Notes under the pieces: model-generated
Databases searched by the model: none
The model's input: only the letters and a program-made list of their open reading frames with translations
Told to the model about the DNA's origin: nothing
Position numbers and translations under genes: made by a program
From: Novymonas esmeraldas
Taxonomy: Eukaryota > Euglenozoa > Kinetoplastea > Trypanosomatida > Trypanosomatidae
NCBI GenBank assembly: GCA_019188245.1
Contig: JAECZO010000052.1
Span: forward strand, 1 to 64,000
Direction: 5' to 3'
DNA: 64,000 bases
Part shown: piece after piece, positions 18,377 through 27,650 of the stretch
Numbering within the stretch: the first letter of the stretch is position 1
Layout of the letters: the number at the start of each line of letters is the position of its first letter

Positions 18377-19522
18377 ATGGCCCATCGCACCCGTGTCCTC
18401 CCCCTCCTGCTGGCGGCGCTCGCGCTGGTCGTATGTGTGGCGACCCCGGCGGCGGCGTGGTGGAGCAAGGGTCACATGGCTGTCGCACTCATCGCACAAC
18501 GCAGGACGGACCCGGCGTTGGTGCAGAAGGTGAATGCCGTGGCGAAGGTCTTGTCCCTCTCCGGCCCGTATCCGAAGAGCCCGGACATGGTGCAGCTCGC
18601 GCCGTGGGCGGACGACCTCCGGACGGCGGGGCTCAACACCATGTCCACGTGGCACTTCATCACCACACCCTACTACCCCGACAGCAACTTCACGCTGGCG
18701 GTGAGTCCGGTGCAGACGGTGAACGTCGCCACCGTGATCCCGATGCTCCAGTCGGCCATCAAGAACGCGATCGCCACGACAGAGACGATCGTGCACTCAC
18801 TCGCGCTCCTGATCCACTTCATGGGCGATGTCCACCAGCCCCTCCACAATGCCAACATGTTCTCCAACCAGTACCCCGACAGCGACCTCGGCGGCAACCG
18901 GCAGCGCGTCACCGTGGACAGCAACGGCACAAAGATGACGCTGCACGCGTACTGGGACTCCATGGGGGAGGGGCCCGCCGGGACGGACGCGCCGCGTCCG
19001 CTGAGCGCGGAGGACTACACGGCGCTGAACGAGTTCGTCGACTACCTCGAGAGCACGTACGCGAGCACGCTGACCACGGCGGAGAAGAACCTGCAGAACT
19101 CCACCTCCATCTCCCTCGAGGGCTTCAAGCTGGCGGTCGAGTCCGCCTACCCGGGAGCGGAGAACGGCGCCACCCTTTCCGACGAGTACAAGGCGAAGGT
19201 GAAGTCCATCACGGAGCGGCGCGTGTTGCTGGCGGGCTACCGACTTGCCAGGATGCTGAACACGACGCTGCCCTCGGTGAGCATGCCGGTGATCTTGGAG
19301 GGCCTGAAGAACATCCAGGCGGACGCCCCCACCATCGACAACACCACCTACGTGCACAACTTTGAAGAGAAGGGCCTCAGCGCCGGGGTGACGGCGGGCA
19401 TCGCCATCGCGTTGTTCATTGGTGGTGTCATCATCTCCACCTGCGTCGTGCTCTTCCTGGTGCGCCGCCAACAGGTCTACCGCGGCTACGAGACATGCGA
19501 GCTGACGGCCCCGGACGCGTGA
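18377..19522 (+). CDS. Class I (P1/S1-type) nuclease / 3'-nucleotidase, membrane anchored
   Basis: A 381-residue secretory-pathway protein of the zinc-dependent P1/S1 nuclease family. In trypanosomatids these are surface or secreted 3'-nucleotidase/nucleases that cut single-stranded nucleic acid and release phosphate from 3'-nucleotides for purine salvage. A signal peptide (about residues 1-27) precedes the mature N-terminal WWSKGH. All nine trinuclear zinc ligands of the family can be placed: Trp28, His33, Asp79 (WADD), His93 (WHFITT), His147 and Asp151 (IHFMGD), His157 (QPLH), His190 and Asp194 (LHAYWDS). Several N-glycosylation sequons are present. A hydrophobic segment near residues 338-362 followed by RRQQVYRG predicts a type I membrane protein with a short cytosolic tail, as in Leishmania enzymes. 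A diverged paralogue follows at 21592. Expression of such genes is known to respond to purine starvation; nothing in the sequence here proves that. Confidence 0.92.
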   Translation: MAHRTRVLPLLLAALALVVCVATPAAAWWSKGHMAVALIAQRRTDPALVQKVNAVAKVLSLSGPYPKSPDMVQLAPWADDLRTAGLNTMSTWHFITTPYYPDSNFTLAVSPVQTVNVATVIPMLQSAIKNAIATTETIVHSLALLIHFMGDVHQPLHNANMFSNQYPDSDLGGNRQRVTVDSNGTKMTLHAYWDSMGEGPAGTDAPRPLSAEDYTALNEFVDYLESTYASTLTTAEKNLQNSTSISLEGFKLAVESAYPGAENGATLSDEYKAKVKSITERRVLLAGYRLARMLNTTLPSVSMPVILEGLKNIQADAPTIDNTTYVHNFEEKGLSAGVTAGIAIALFIGGVIISTCVVLFLVRRQQVYRGYETCELTAPDA

Positions 19523-21591
19523 GCCACCAACAGTGTGTGGGTGTATGTGTGTGTGTGTTGGGGGGCGGGGAGAGAGAGTGAGGCGTGTGCGCGTATGCGT
19601 GTGCCTCTGTGTCTCCGTCTCCCACTCACTGCAGCTCCGAGGGGTTCACTGCTCTGTCACGCTGTTTCAGCCTTTTTGCATGTCCCCGTGTTCTCGTCGC
19701 TGTTTTCTTTCTCTGGATAGACGCACTCTCCCTCCTTCCCTTCCCCTTCAGTGCGCGCTCCGCTCTCTCACGCGAAAACACGCTACTGTTGCTCGTCACC
19801 ATCGCGTGTCTGTGCGTGCGTCAGTCGCCACATACTTGAACTTCACATTTTTTTTTTCTTGTTCTCGGGGTGTGTTGTCCTATCTGTTTTTGTAGTCTTT
19901 TGTTTCTTTTCTCTCTGTTCGCGTGCGTGTGCGTGTGTGTGTGTTTCTCCTCTCTCATCCGCGGTGGCGGCGGCAGTACACCAAGAGATGCCAGCGATCG
20001 TCTTTTTTTTTTTTTTTTTCGCTTCTGTGTGTGTCTGTGTGTGTGTTGAGAATGGGGACGTAACTGAGCTTGTGCAGTGTTGGTTCCTGCTGTCATTCTC
20101 GCGTTTCTTCAAGTTTCTTTGTGTGCTCTCCTCCTATCCAGAGTCTTCCACGTCCCATCGCCTCTCTCCACTCCTGGCTGTGTCTCAGCATGCAGCGCAT
20201 TAATGTTGATCTGCACCTGCATTGTTGAACCTCCAGTGATAAGTCCGCCCTTCACGGAGACTTCTTCCCGTTTCTTCTTGTGGTTGATGTTGACGAAGTC
20301 AGAGATGTGCTGTGGTCCACCACTTGTGCACGCAGCCTCCATTTTTTACCTTTTGCCGGAAAAAAAAAAGAAGAAACGTCCAGAGAAGAGAACAGGACTG
20401 CGGTGAGTTGCGTGTGTGTACACATGTGTACCTGTGTGTGTGTGTGTTGCAATGCATCTCGCGCTCTCCCCTCGTTCTCTTTCTCTCTCTCTCTGTTTTT
20501 CATGTTTCATCTCCACCTCCTTCTTCTCCTGCCACGTGTGATACACAGGTGCACACGTTTTTTCATGGACTCCTGCGCCACGCCGTTGACATGCAGCGCG
20601 CTGCACTGTGGACCCTCCTTCTCTGCCCCTCGCGTACAAACCCCTCTTTCAGGCTGACCTCTCTGCCCCTCCATTTGTTTCCATCTCTGCGTCGTCGCCT
20701 GCTCGTGTGCGCTCTCTTCTTCACTTCTGTCGAACTCCAAAGACACACCCTCGTTGACTACTCGCCATTCTTTTCAGCTGTTTTTCCCTTCACTGTTGTT
20801 GACCACCGTGCCTGTGTGTGTGTGTGTGTCCCCAACTCGCACACCTTTTCTTCTTCCCTTTTCTTTTCGCTTCACTTTTTTTTTTTCTCATCTTTGACGC
20901 CTCATCCCTTCTCTCCCTGTCCGTGTCCCGATGTCGTCTCGATGCCACTGTGGTACCGCGTCGTTGACAAGGGAAGATGGAGAGGGGAAGGGAGAGGGCT
21001 CGACAGCGCACATGAACACACGCACACAGAGGTTGTAGCACACGAAGAGGTGGGCCTCGGTGCGTGAATGTGTGTGTGTGTGTGTGTGTTGGGGACGTCG
21101 GTAACCTCCACCCCTCTCTCACAAAACACACAAAGAGAGTCTGTGTGAGACTCCCGAACTTCAAACGCAATAAACAAAACACACCAAATAAGAATAAAAA
21201 AAGACGGCGACGTCGATATCTCTCACCGACCTCCTCTGTGTGGGCGGCTGGGTTCACTGCAACACAGTCTCTCTCCTCCCCTCCTCTCCTCTCCTTTGCC
21301 TGGTCCCTTGTCGGGCTGGGCTGCGCACCGCCTCCTCCACTCCTTACTTCCTCTCTACTGCGCATACTATTTGTGTCCATCAAGTGACACTCGCCCGCGT
21401 CGTCGTCCGCTGCATCGTGACACTGCCTGCAGAAGACCTGTCTGTCTCTTTCTCTCCCCCGACGCCGCACCGCGTTCCTCACCGACGTCTCACGTGTGTG
21501 TGTCGGTTTGGTTTCACCCCCCCCCCCCTCCCCTGCCCACGCTCTTCCTCCTCTGGTGTGTTAGTGTGTGTGTGTGTGTATGTGTGTGGCG
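19523..21591. other. Intergenic spacer between nuclease paralogues
   Basis: No gene seen. Contents include T17 at 20003-20019, T-rich runs near 19850 and 20877-20887, GT repeats near 19545-19560, 19930-19945, 20435-20450, 20815-20830 and 21068-21090, and a C10 run near 21519-21528. Frames open on the minus strand are Arg/His-rich reflections of these repeats. Confidence 0.6.
21518..21564 (+). promoter_or_regulatory. Predicted trans-splice acceptor for gene at 21592
   Basis: A C/T-rich stretch (21518-21554) is followed by an AG at 21563-21564 (GTGTTAG). The resulting leader is only about 28 nt, mostly TG repeat, and contains an in-frame ATG at 21580 upstream of the chosen start. Confidence 0.45.
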
Positions 21592-22755
21592 ATGGCACCG
21601 CTTGCTCCTCCGTCAGTCTCGTGGTCTGCTACGACGGTGGTGGCCTCGCTACTGCTCCTCCTCATCGCAGTTTCAGTCCCCTCTGCCTCTGCCTGGTGGG
21701 ACAAGGGACATGTGGCCATCGCCATGATCGCAGAGAAACACATGGCAGCGGCGCAGCTGGCCAAGAGCCACGCCATCGCGGCGATGCTCTCTTCCACCAT
21801 CGACGTCAACACTTCCCTCACCTTTGTGCAGCTCGGGCTCTGGTTCACACATGCACACCCTGACCTGATTGCCACGACGAAGAAGTGGGACGCGGCACTG
21901 CTCCACCTACCGCCTTATCTGCACACCCAGCCTCCCACATGGTCCACGCCGACGGTGGCCGCAGCGGTGACGTCGCTGCTGCTGCCGTCCTCGTCGTCGC
22001 TTGCGTCGATGCTGTGCGAGTCACTGCAGAGTCCGTCCGCCACGGCAGAGACCGCCGTCGTCCTGCTGCCGTGGCTCATGTACCTCGTCAGCGAGATCCA
22101 CAGCCCGATGCACCGCCTCCACGCTGTCGACGACGCGGTGGGGCGGCGCATGGTCATCGTGGACGAGAACGAGACGTGGTTCCTCCTCCGCTGCTACTGG
22201 GAATCGATGGCGGAGGGCCCGACGGCCGAGCCGCTCGCTCAGCCGCTGAGCGCAGACACCCACCGGAGCATCGCCGAGCTCGCTGCCCGCATCGAGGCGA
22301 CCCACACGACCAGCGTGACGGACGCGGAGAGGAAGAACGTCGATATGCGCAACATCTCCCTCAGTGCCCACGACCTTGCGCTGAAGTATGCCGCTCCTGA
22401 CGCCGTCGACGGTGGAACTCTCTCGGAGGCGTACAAGACAATGGCGCGACTCGTCACAGAGCGTCAAGTGCTGCTGGCGGGTCTACGCCTGGCAACGGTG
22501 CTGGACACGTGCCTGGCGCCGCTGCGTCTGCTTGCCACAGAGGTCGAGGCCAATCGGGAAGAGGAGGGCGACGATGGTGTCTTATCGCACGGGTGGACGG
22601 AGTGGGGCCAGCATCGCGTACCAGAGCTGCTCACCTTCGTCGCGGTGGTTCTGGTGGTGAGCGTGATTGTGGAAGGCTTGCTGGCGGTCCTCGTGCGGTA
22701 CCGCGCCGCGTCCGTGAAGATCTCTCTCGACGACTTCATCGCTGGCGACGTGTGA
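21592..22755 (+). CDS. P1/S1 nuclease-like protein, probable pseudoenzyme
   Basis: A 387-residue paralogue of the nuclease at 18377 with the same layout: signal peptide (about 1-34), mature start WWDKGH, family domain and a C-terminal membrane segment (about 343-363, FVAVVLVVSVIVEGLLAVLV) with a short tail. The zinc site is largely gone. Trp35, His40 and His174 remain. The positions of Asp79, His93, His147 and His190 in the sister protein are Thr86, Asp100, Tyr164 and Arg200 here. Two Asp ligands are changed to Glu (Glu168, Glu204), and the GGN segment is GRR. The frame is fully open and the fold-linked features (YWES, LSEAYK, ERQVLLAG) are kept, so this is not simple decay. It is probably catalytically inactive as a nuclease, perhaps a binding or regulatory surface protein. 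An in-frame ATG at 21580 would add four residues. Confidence 0.82.
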   Translation: MAPLAPPSVSWSATTVVASLLLLLIAVSVPSASAWWDKGHVAIAMIAEKHMAAAQLAKSHAIAAMLSSTIDVNTSLTFVQLGLWFTHAHPDLIATTKKWDAALLHLPPYLHTQPPTWSTPTVAAAVTSLLLPSSSSLASMLCESLQSPSATAETAVVLLPWLMYLVSEIHSPMHRLHAVDDAVGRRMVIVDENETWFLLRCYWESMAEGPTAEPLAQPLSADTHRSIAELAARIEATHTTSVTDAERKNVDMRNISLSAHDLALKYAAPDAVDGGTLSEAYKTMARLVTERQVLLAGLRLATVLDTCLAPLRLLATEVEANREEEGDDGVLSHGWTEWGQHRVPELLTFVAVVLVVSVIVEGLLAVLVRYRAASVKISLDDFIAGDV

Positions 22756-25174
22756 CGACCCTATAGACTCTCTGCCGCCGTGTACTCGCGCACTGTCTCT
22801 CCCCCCTTCCGCTTCTACGGCGGTTGAAGCGTGTGCCGCCGCTACACGACACCTGCGCTTCTTTTTTTTTTTTTTTCCTGTCTCGTGAAGGAGATCGTCT
22901 CGCACGGGTTGTGAAGGAGTCCATGTGGACGTACCAGAATCGTATGGCGCGTCCGACAATGGAAGTCGCAACACTCGTGCAAGAGGTAGCAACCGAGTGA
23001 GGTTTGGGGAAGAGCGGCTCCACCACTCCCACACACAACCACCACACACACACGCTTGTAAGGAGGTCTGTGGCTGTGTCCGCCCGTGCCTCTGCTCTTG
23101 TGTCACTTGTCGTTTTCCGAAGCTCATACGCATGTGCGTGTGCCTGTCTGTGTGCCTGTATCTGTTCCTGGGTCTCTGCCACGCCTCAGGTCCAACATTT
23201 TTCTCCCTCCCATTTTCTGTGTTCTTTTTTTTGTTTGTTTGTTTGTTTGTTTGTTCTTCTTGTTTTGAGTCTACACGACAAACCTGTTCAGCCTGAAGTC
23301 CGCATCTTCGGCTGTCCAGTCCACTTCTCCACTCCTTCTCTCTCTCTCTCTCTCTCGAGTTCGTCTCTGCGTAGATTTGGAGCACAGGGGGAAGCTTGTG
23401 ACCACTGCAGACTGTTAAACAGGAAGACAGGGAGACAGGGAAAGAAGAGAAGTGGGGAAGTGGACTGAGGCTGTGCTTCTCCTCCGAGTGTCTAGTGGTC
23501 TCTGAATCGCTGCCTCTCTTCTTCTTCTTCTTTTTTTTTTCTTCTCGTTTCTCTTGTGTTTCTTTGTGCCCCCCTCACGTTGCCTCATGTACGTCCTTCT
23601 CACCCACGACCTCCTTCTTCCTTCTCCTCCGCCACACTCTCAGAGACACACGACTCTGTTAGCCAGTGCGCGCCTGTCTACCTTTCTCTCAGGAAGCACC
23701 TCTCCTCTTCCTTCTCCACTTTTCTTCACTTGTGAACACGTACGGAGGTGTCTGTCGAGACGCAGAGCAGATAGAAACAAACAAACAAAAACAAATGAAG
23801 GAAACGGTAGGCAGTGGAGTGCAAGGGATGTGAAGCTATGTTGCTCTCTTCACACCCTTGTTCCCTGCCACGTCGCGGCCAGAGAAGGACGTCATTGAGG
23901 GGGGACTCTTTTTGATTTTCTTCAGATTTGTTCTCTGTGTCTCTTTTTTTTTTTTTGGATTGTGTGTGTTTTTCCCTTTTCTGTGTGTTCTCCAGCCGGT
24001 GTCCTCATCAGGTTGCTTCTTTTCTGTCTACCGCATGACACGGAAGCCTCTGGCTACTTCCCTCCCTCCCTCCCTCTTCAACTCACAAACACACACACAC
24101 AGACACACAGACACAGACGCGCACACGCATGTGCGGTGTCAATCTCTCCCATTCGTACGGCTGCGTCTGTGTTCTGAAAGTGAGGATGCGGTGTTTCACG
24201 TACCGTGTTGTTGTTGTGGTGGTGGTGCAAAGGCACTGTACCTTTGATGGCTGTTGTTGTTATTGCTTTCTTCATTTCGCTTCCGCTTTTTTTTTTTTTT
24301 GTTTGCGCTTTACATTTTGCTCTTTTTTGCGTTGCGCGATGCCTGATTGAGATGGAAAGATACACAAGGCACCCGAATCCTGTCTGCTCTCTCTCTCTCA
24401 CATATTGCGAACAGGTTTCTAGCATTCTTGTGACGGCTCTCTGCTCCCTGTTTTTCGGTTTCACCGTCTCTTTTTTTTTTTTTTTCTCGTTTGTGGCTCA
24501 TTGTGTGTGTGTATGTGTGCGCTGTGCCCCCCTGTCACCTCTACCGTCGTACCGCCCCTTCCTCCGTTCCCATCACCCCGCACTCTCGTACTCGTCCGTT
24601 CTTTTTTTTGTTTTCTCTCTCTCTCTCTTGTGCGCACCGCATGCACAAAAGTGGAATCCACAGACACACACAGAGCTCACCGCCGCCGCGGTGTGTCCCT
24701 CATCGTATTCCTTTCCTCTTGTGTCGAATGTGTGTGCACAAGTGTGTGTGTGTGTGTGTTTTGCGTTCGTCCGCTGGCCTTCAGCACCGAACCGACTCTA
24801 CCATAGGAGCCCATCATGAAATAAATCGACACTCCCACACTCCAAAAAGGGGGGAGAAGAGGGGCCGTCTGCTCCTTTACGCTCCCGTCGCGGTATCTGT
24901 CTCTCTATCTATGTGCCAGCAAGTGTGTGCGCGGGGGCGGCGAGTCTCTGGAACTGTGGTGAAGCAACCGCGTACGGCTGCCTCGCGCCTCTCTCACCAC
25001 CGATGTTCTGATGTGACCGTCGTTACCGCCTCCCCTCTTCTTCTTTTTTTTCTGTCCTCCTCCTCCTCTCTCTCACCTTGTCTGAAGCACTTCGCTTTCC
25101 AAACACTCTAACGAGCGACCGCAGCGCGAGTGTGCCACTGGTACCCGCCTACGTTCTTCACAGAGAGCCTTACC
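22756..25174. other. Intergenic spacer before methyltransferase gene
   Basis: No gene seen. It holds T-rich runs near 22863-22876, 23942-23956, 24287-24300 and 24470-24485, a GTTT tetranucleotide repeat at about 23229-23254, an AAAC-type repeat near 23776-23797 that is its complement, CT repeats near 23338-23356, CA repeats near 24088-24115 and GT repeats near 24500-24520 and 24742-24760. Confidence 0.6.
25029..25087 (+). promoter_or_regulatory. Predicted trans-splice acceptor for gene at 25175
   Basis: A strong 50-nt pyrimidine tract (25029-25078) is followed by the first AG at 25086-25087 (CTGAAG), 87 nt before the ATG at 25175. Confidence 0.55.
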
Positions 25175-25852
25175 ATGTCCAGCGCGACCGCCGTGTCCGG
25201 TGCGGGCGGTGTCCACTACCGCTCGATCGGCATGGCAGCCATCGCCATCGCAGGGCTGCCGGCGGCGTGGATCGTCGTGGCGCGCAACGAGTACCGTCGC
25301 CACACGATCGAAAAGCTTCTCGGCAGTAAGAAGGGCGGTGCCTACCTCATGGCGGTCGTGATCTTCTTTGCCAGTCTTCTGCGTGACTACGCCTTCCGCA
25401 CCGCCATCGCCTACACGCCGAGCTCCGTCCTCCCACTCCTCAGCACGCACGTGCTCGGTGCAGCCAACGCAGCCACAGTGCGGAGTGCGATGCGAGGCGT
25501 CGGCGCTGCCCTGTTCGCCGCCGGCACAACATTGGTCATGTCGGCCTTCTGGCGGCTGGGTGTGACGGGCACCTACCTCGGCGACTACTTCGGCATACTG
25601 ATGGAGGAACGCATCACCTCGTTCCCGTTCAGCCACTTCGAGAACCCGATGTACCTCGGTGCGACGCTCAACTTCCTTGCCGCCTCCATCACTGAAAACA
25701 GCGCGGTCGGGGCTCTGCTGACGGGATGGCTCGCCGTGGTCTATCACATCTCCACCAAGTACTTTGAGAACCCCTTCACAGCCATGATCTACAGCAAGCG
25801 GGACGAGGACCGCGCAACTGCACGCGGCGCAGACGCTTCGAAGAAGCGCTAG
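25175..25852 (+). CDS. Phosphatidylethanolamine N-methyltransferase (PEMT-like)
   Basis: A 225-residue integral membrane methyltransferase of the PEMT/Opi3 type, which converts phosphatidylethanolamine or its methylated forms towards phosphatidylcholine with S-adenosylmethionine, normally in the ER. Hydrophobic segments lie at about residues 18-36, 54-69, 107-124 and 161-190, matching the small four-helix family. The signature GVTGTYLGDYFGIL (129-142) and the FENPMYLGATLNFL block (155-168) match PEMT, including the NPMY motif. Near the C terminus FENPFTAMIY (197-206) aligns with YEEPFTAEIY as I remember it from human PEMT, so the second Glu of the pair reported to matter for AdoMet binding is Asn199 here. 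The ATG at 25175 was chosen because the upstream in-frame extension (from about 25130) is leader. Two PEMT genes are known in Leishmania; which one this matches cannot be settled here. Confidence 0.9.
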   Translation: MSSATAVSGAGGVHYRSIGMAAIAIAGLPAAWIVVARNEYRRHTIEKLLGSKKGGAYLMAVVIFFASLLRDYAFRTAIAYTPSSVLPLLSTHVLGAANAATVRSAMRGVGAALFAAGTTLVMSAFWRLGVTGTYLGDYFGILMEERITSFPFSHFENPMYLGATLNFLAASITENSAVGALLTGWLAVVYHISTKYFENPFTAMIYSKRDEDRATARGADASKKR

Positions 25853-27650
25853 CCAAGGTCCCTCTCTCTCTCTCTCTCTTGGCTCCTTGACTCTGTGGGT
25901 TTTTTTCTCTTTTTATTGTTGTTGTCGTGTTCTGTTCTTAAGGTCTGACTTCACAGCTGACGGGCATCGTCCGTCATCGCTGTCCGTTGCATTCACCCGG
26001 TCTCCGTTCCTCTCCCTTGCCCACCCCCCTTACGTACTCCCTCCTCCTCCTCCTCGTGTGCTGAGGGGTGAGAATTTGTCCTGTTGTGGCTGTGCGTATG
26101 TGGTGAGGAGCTTTCCAAGCCTCCACAAGATTCTATCCCTCACTACTTCTCTGCACACACACACACAAACAAACAAGCAAGCACACGCACTCAGACATCC
26201 ACACGGACAGACACGTGTGCACCTTCAGAGAGAGAGAGAAAGAGAAAATCAGAAGGGGAGGAGACAGGGTGGTACGTGTTCAAGGAATGGAGTGACGCTG
26301 GACTGAGTTAGGCTGTTGCACAGCGGTTCATTCTGCACCTGAGTTTATTTGTACGCGTGTGCGTGTGTATGCGTGTGTCCTACCTATTTACTCGATAGTG
26401 CTTATAGTATGCCGGCGACGCACAGGAAAGGAGAGCTGAGCCGTATCTGGTCGCCGCGCTTCCAATAGTAGCGCCGCACTCCCTTCCTCTCCCTCTCCGT
26501 CGCCACGTTGCTGAGGCCGTTGCAGAGCTGGTGCCGTCCCTGTACCGCATCTTCTCCTCTCCGCTCTCGTGCCTTCCTCCAGCTTTCATTGCAGCAGCTC
26601 TGCTCCCTGTGTCTCTCTCTCTCTCCACCTCGCCCTCACGCCTCGATGTCTCACCCTTACACTCTGCCCTCTCACCTCCTGCATCTCTCCCCCCCCCCCC
26701 CCCTACCACTCTCACGCCTCACACAACACCACCACCTCCGCCTACAAAATACGACAGGACAGCCGTCACGTTCGATCGTTCTCCCACTTTCGAGTTCTTC
26801 TCTTGTTGTTTCCTCTCTTCCTCCTCTCCTTCTTTTGTTTTTCCGTTTTCCCTCCGCTTCCACATAAACCTTCAACCTCCACACACACACACACACAACA
26901 GAATCGAGAAGAGCGAGAACGTGCAGCGAGCGGCGCAAGTATTTCTCGTCTTGGGCTGGGCATTCACCCACAGTCTTACCCTTCCCTTCGTTTTCCCTCT
27001 TCTTCTCGTTCTCCACACGAGCACACACACACACAAAGACAAACAACATCCGGAACGCGCATTTGTTTTTCTCTGAGGGTTTCCGTTTCACTGCATCAGT
27101 CGAATTTGTCTCTCTCTCTCTCTCTCATTTCATTTCCTCTCACTCCACTTCCATCACTCCCTTCTGCACGGGCTATTCTGCGCCTCTGCAGCACAGCACA
27201 TCCCACCGCAGAATCTCGCACACCTCCATCTCTTCCCTCTCCCCCCACAGTATCTCTCAGTCCACCTGAAGTTCAGCCCTCTCGTCTTCCCATCTCTCTC
27301 CTCTCGATTGCCTTGTTGTTGTGCTTCTCCTCCCACCCCGTACCCTATTTTTGTGTGTCTCTCTCTTTTTTTTTTTTGGTGGTTTCTCGTCTGTTTCTTC
27401 TTTGTTTTGTTTTTCTTTTTTTTCCTCTTTCCCGTCTCGTCTCCCACCGTCACAGCGCTCTACACCGACATCGTACCCCTCCCAGCTCTATTTCATACAC
27501 ACGCACACACACACTGTACCTCTTCCTTTTCCGTTCTCCCACGAGACTTTCATTTTCCATCGCATATAGACCTGAATTCTCTGGCTCTGTGTGTGTGTGT
27601 GTGCGAGTGTGTGTGTACGCATCGCTCTACCCTCCGCTGTGTGAGACGTG
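25853..27650. other. Intergenic spacer before LRR gene
   Basis: No gene seen. It includes a CT repeat just after the methyltransferase stop (about 25862-25880), CA repeats near 26155-26170, 26880-26898 and 27020-27035, a C15 run at 26689-26703, CT repeats near 27110-27128, and a pyrimidine tract of about 85 nt at 27364-27450. Overlapping long frames here read as Ser/Pro/Leu/Phe-rich peptides typical of leader sequence. Confidence 0.6.
27364..27455 (+). promoter_or_regulatory. Predicted trans-splice acceptor for gene at 27651
   Basis: A long T/C-dominated tract (27364-27450) ends in CCGTCACAG with the AG at 27454-27455. It would leave a leader of 195 nt carrying a GT repeat before the ATG. 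Confidence 0.5.
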
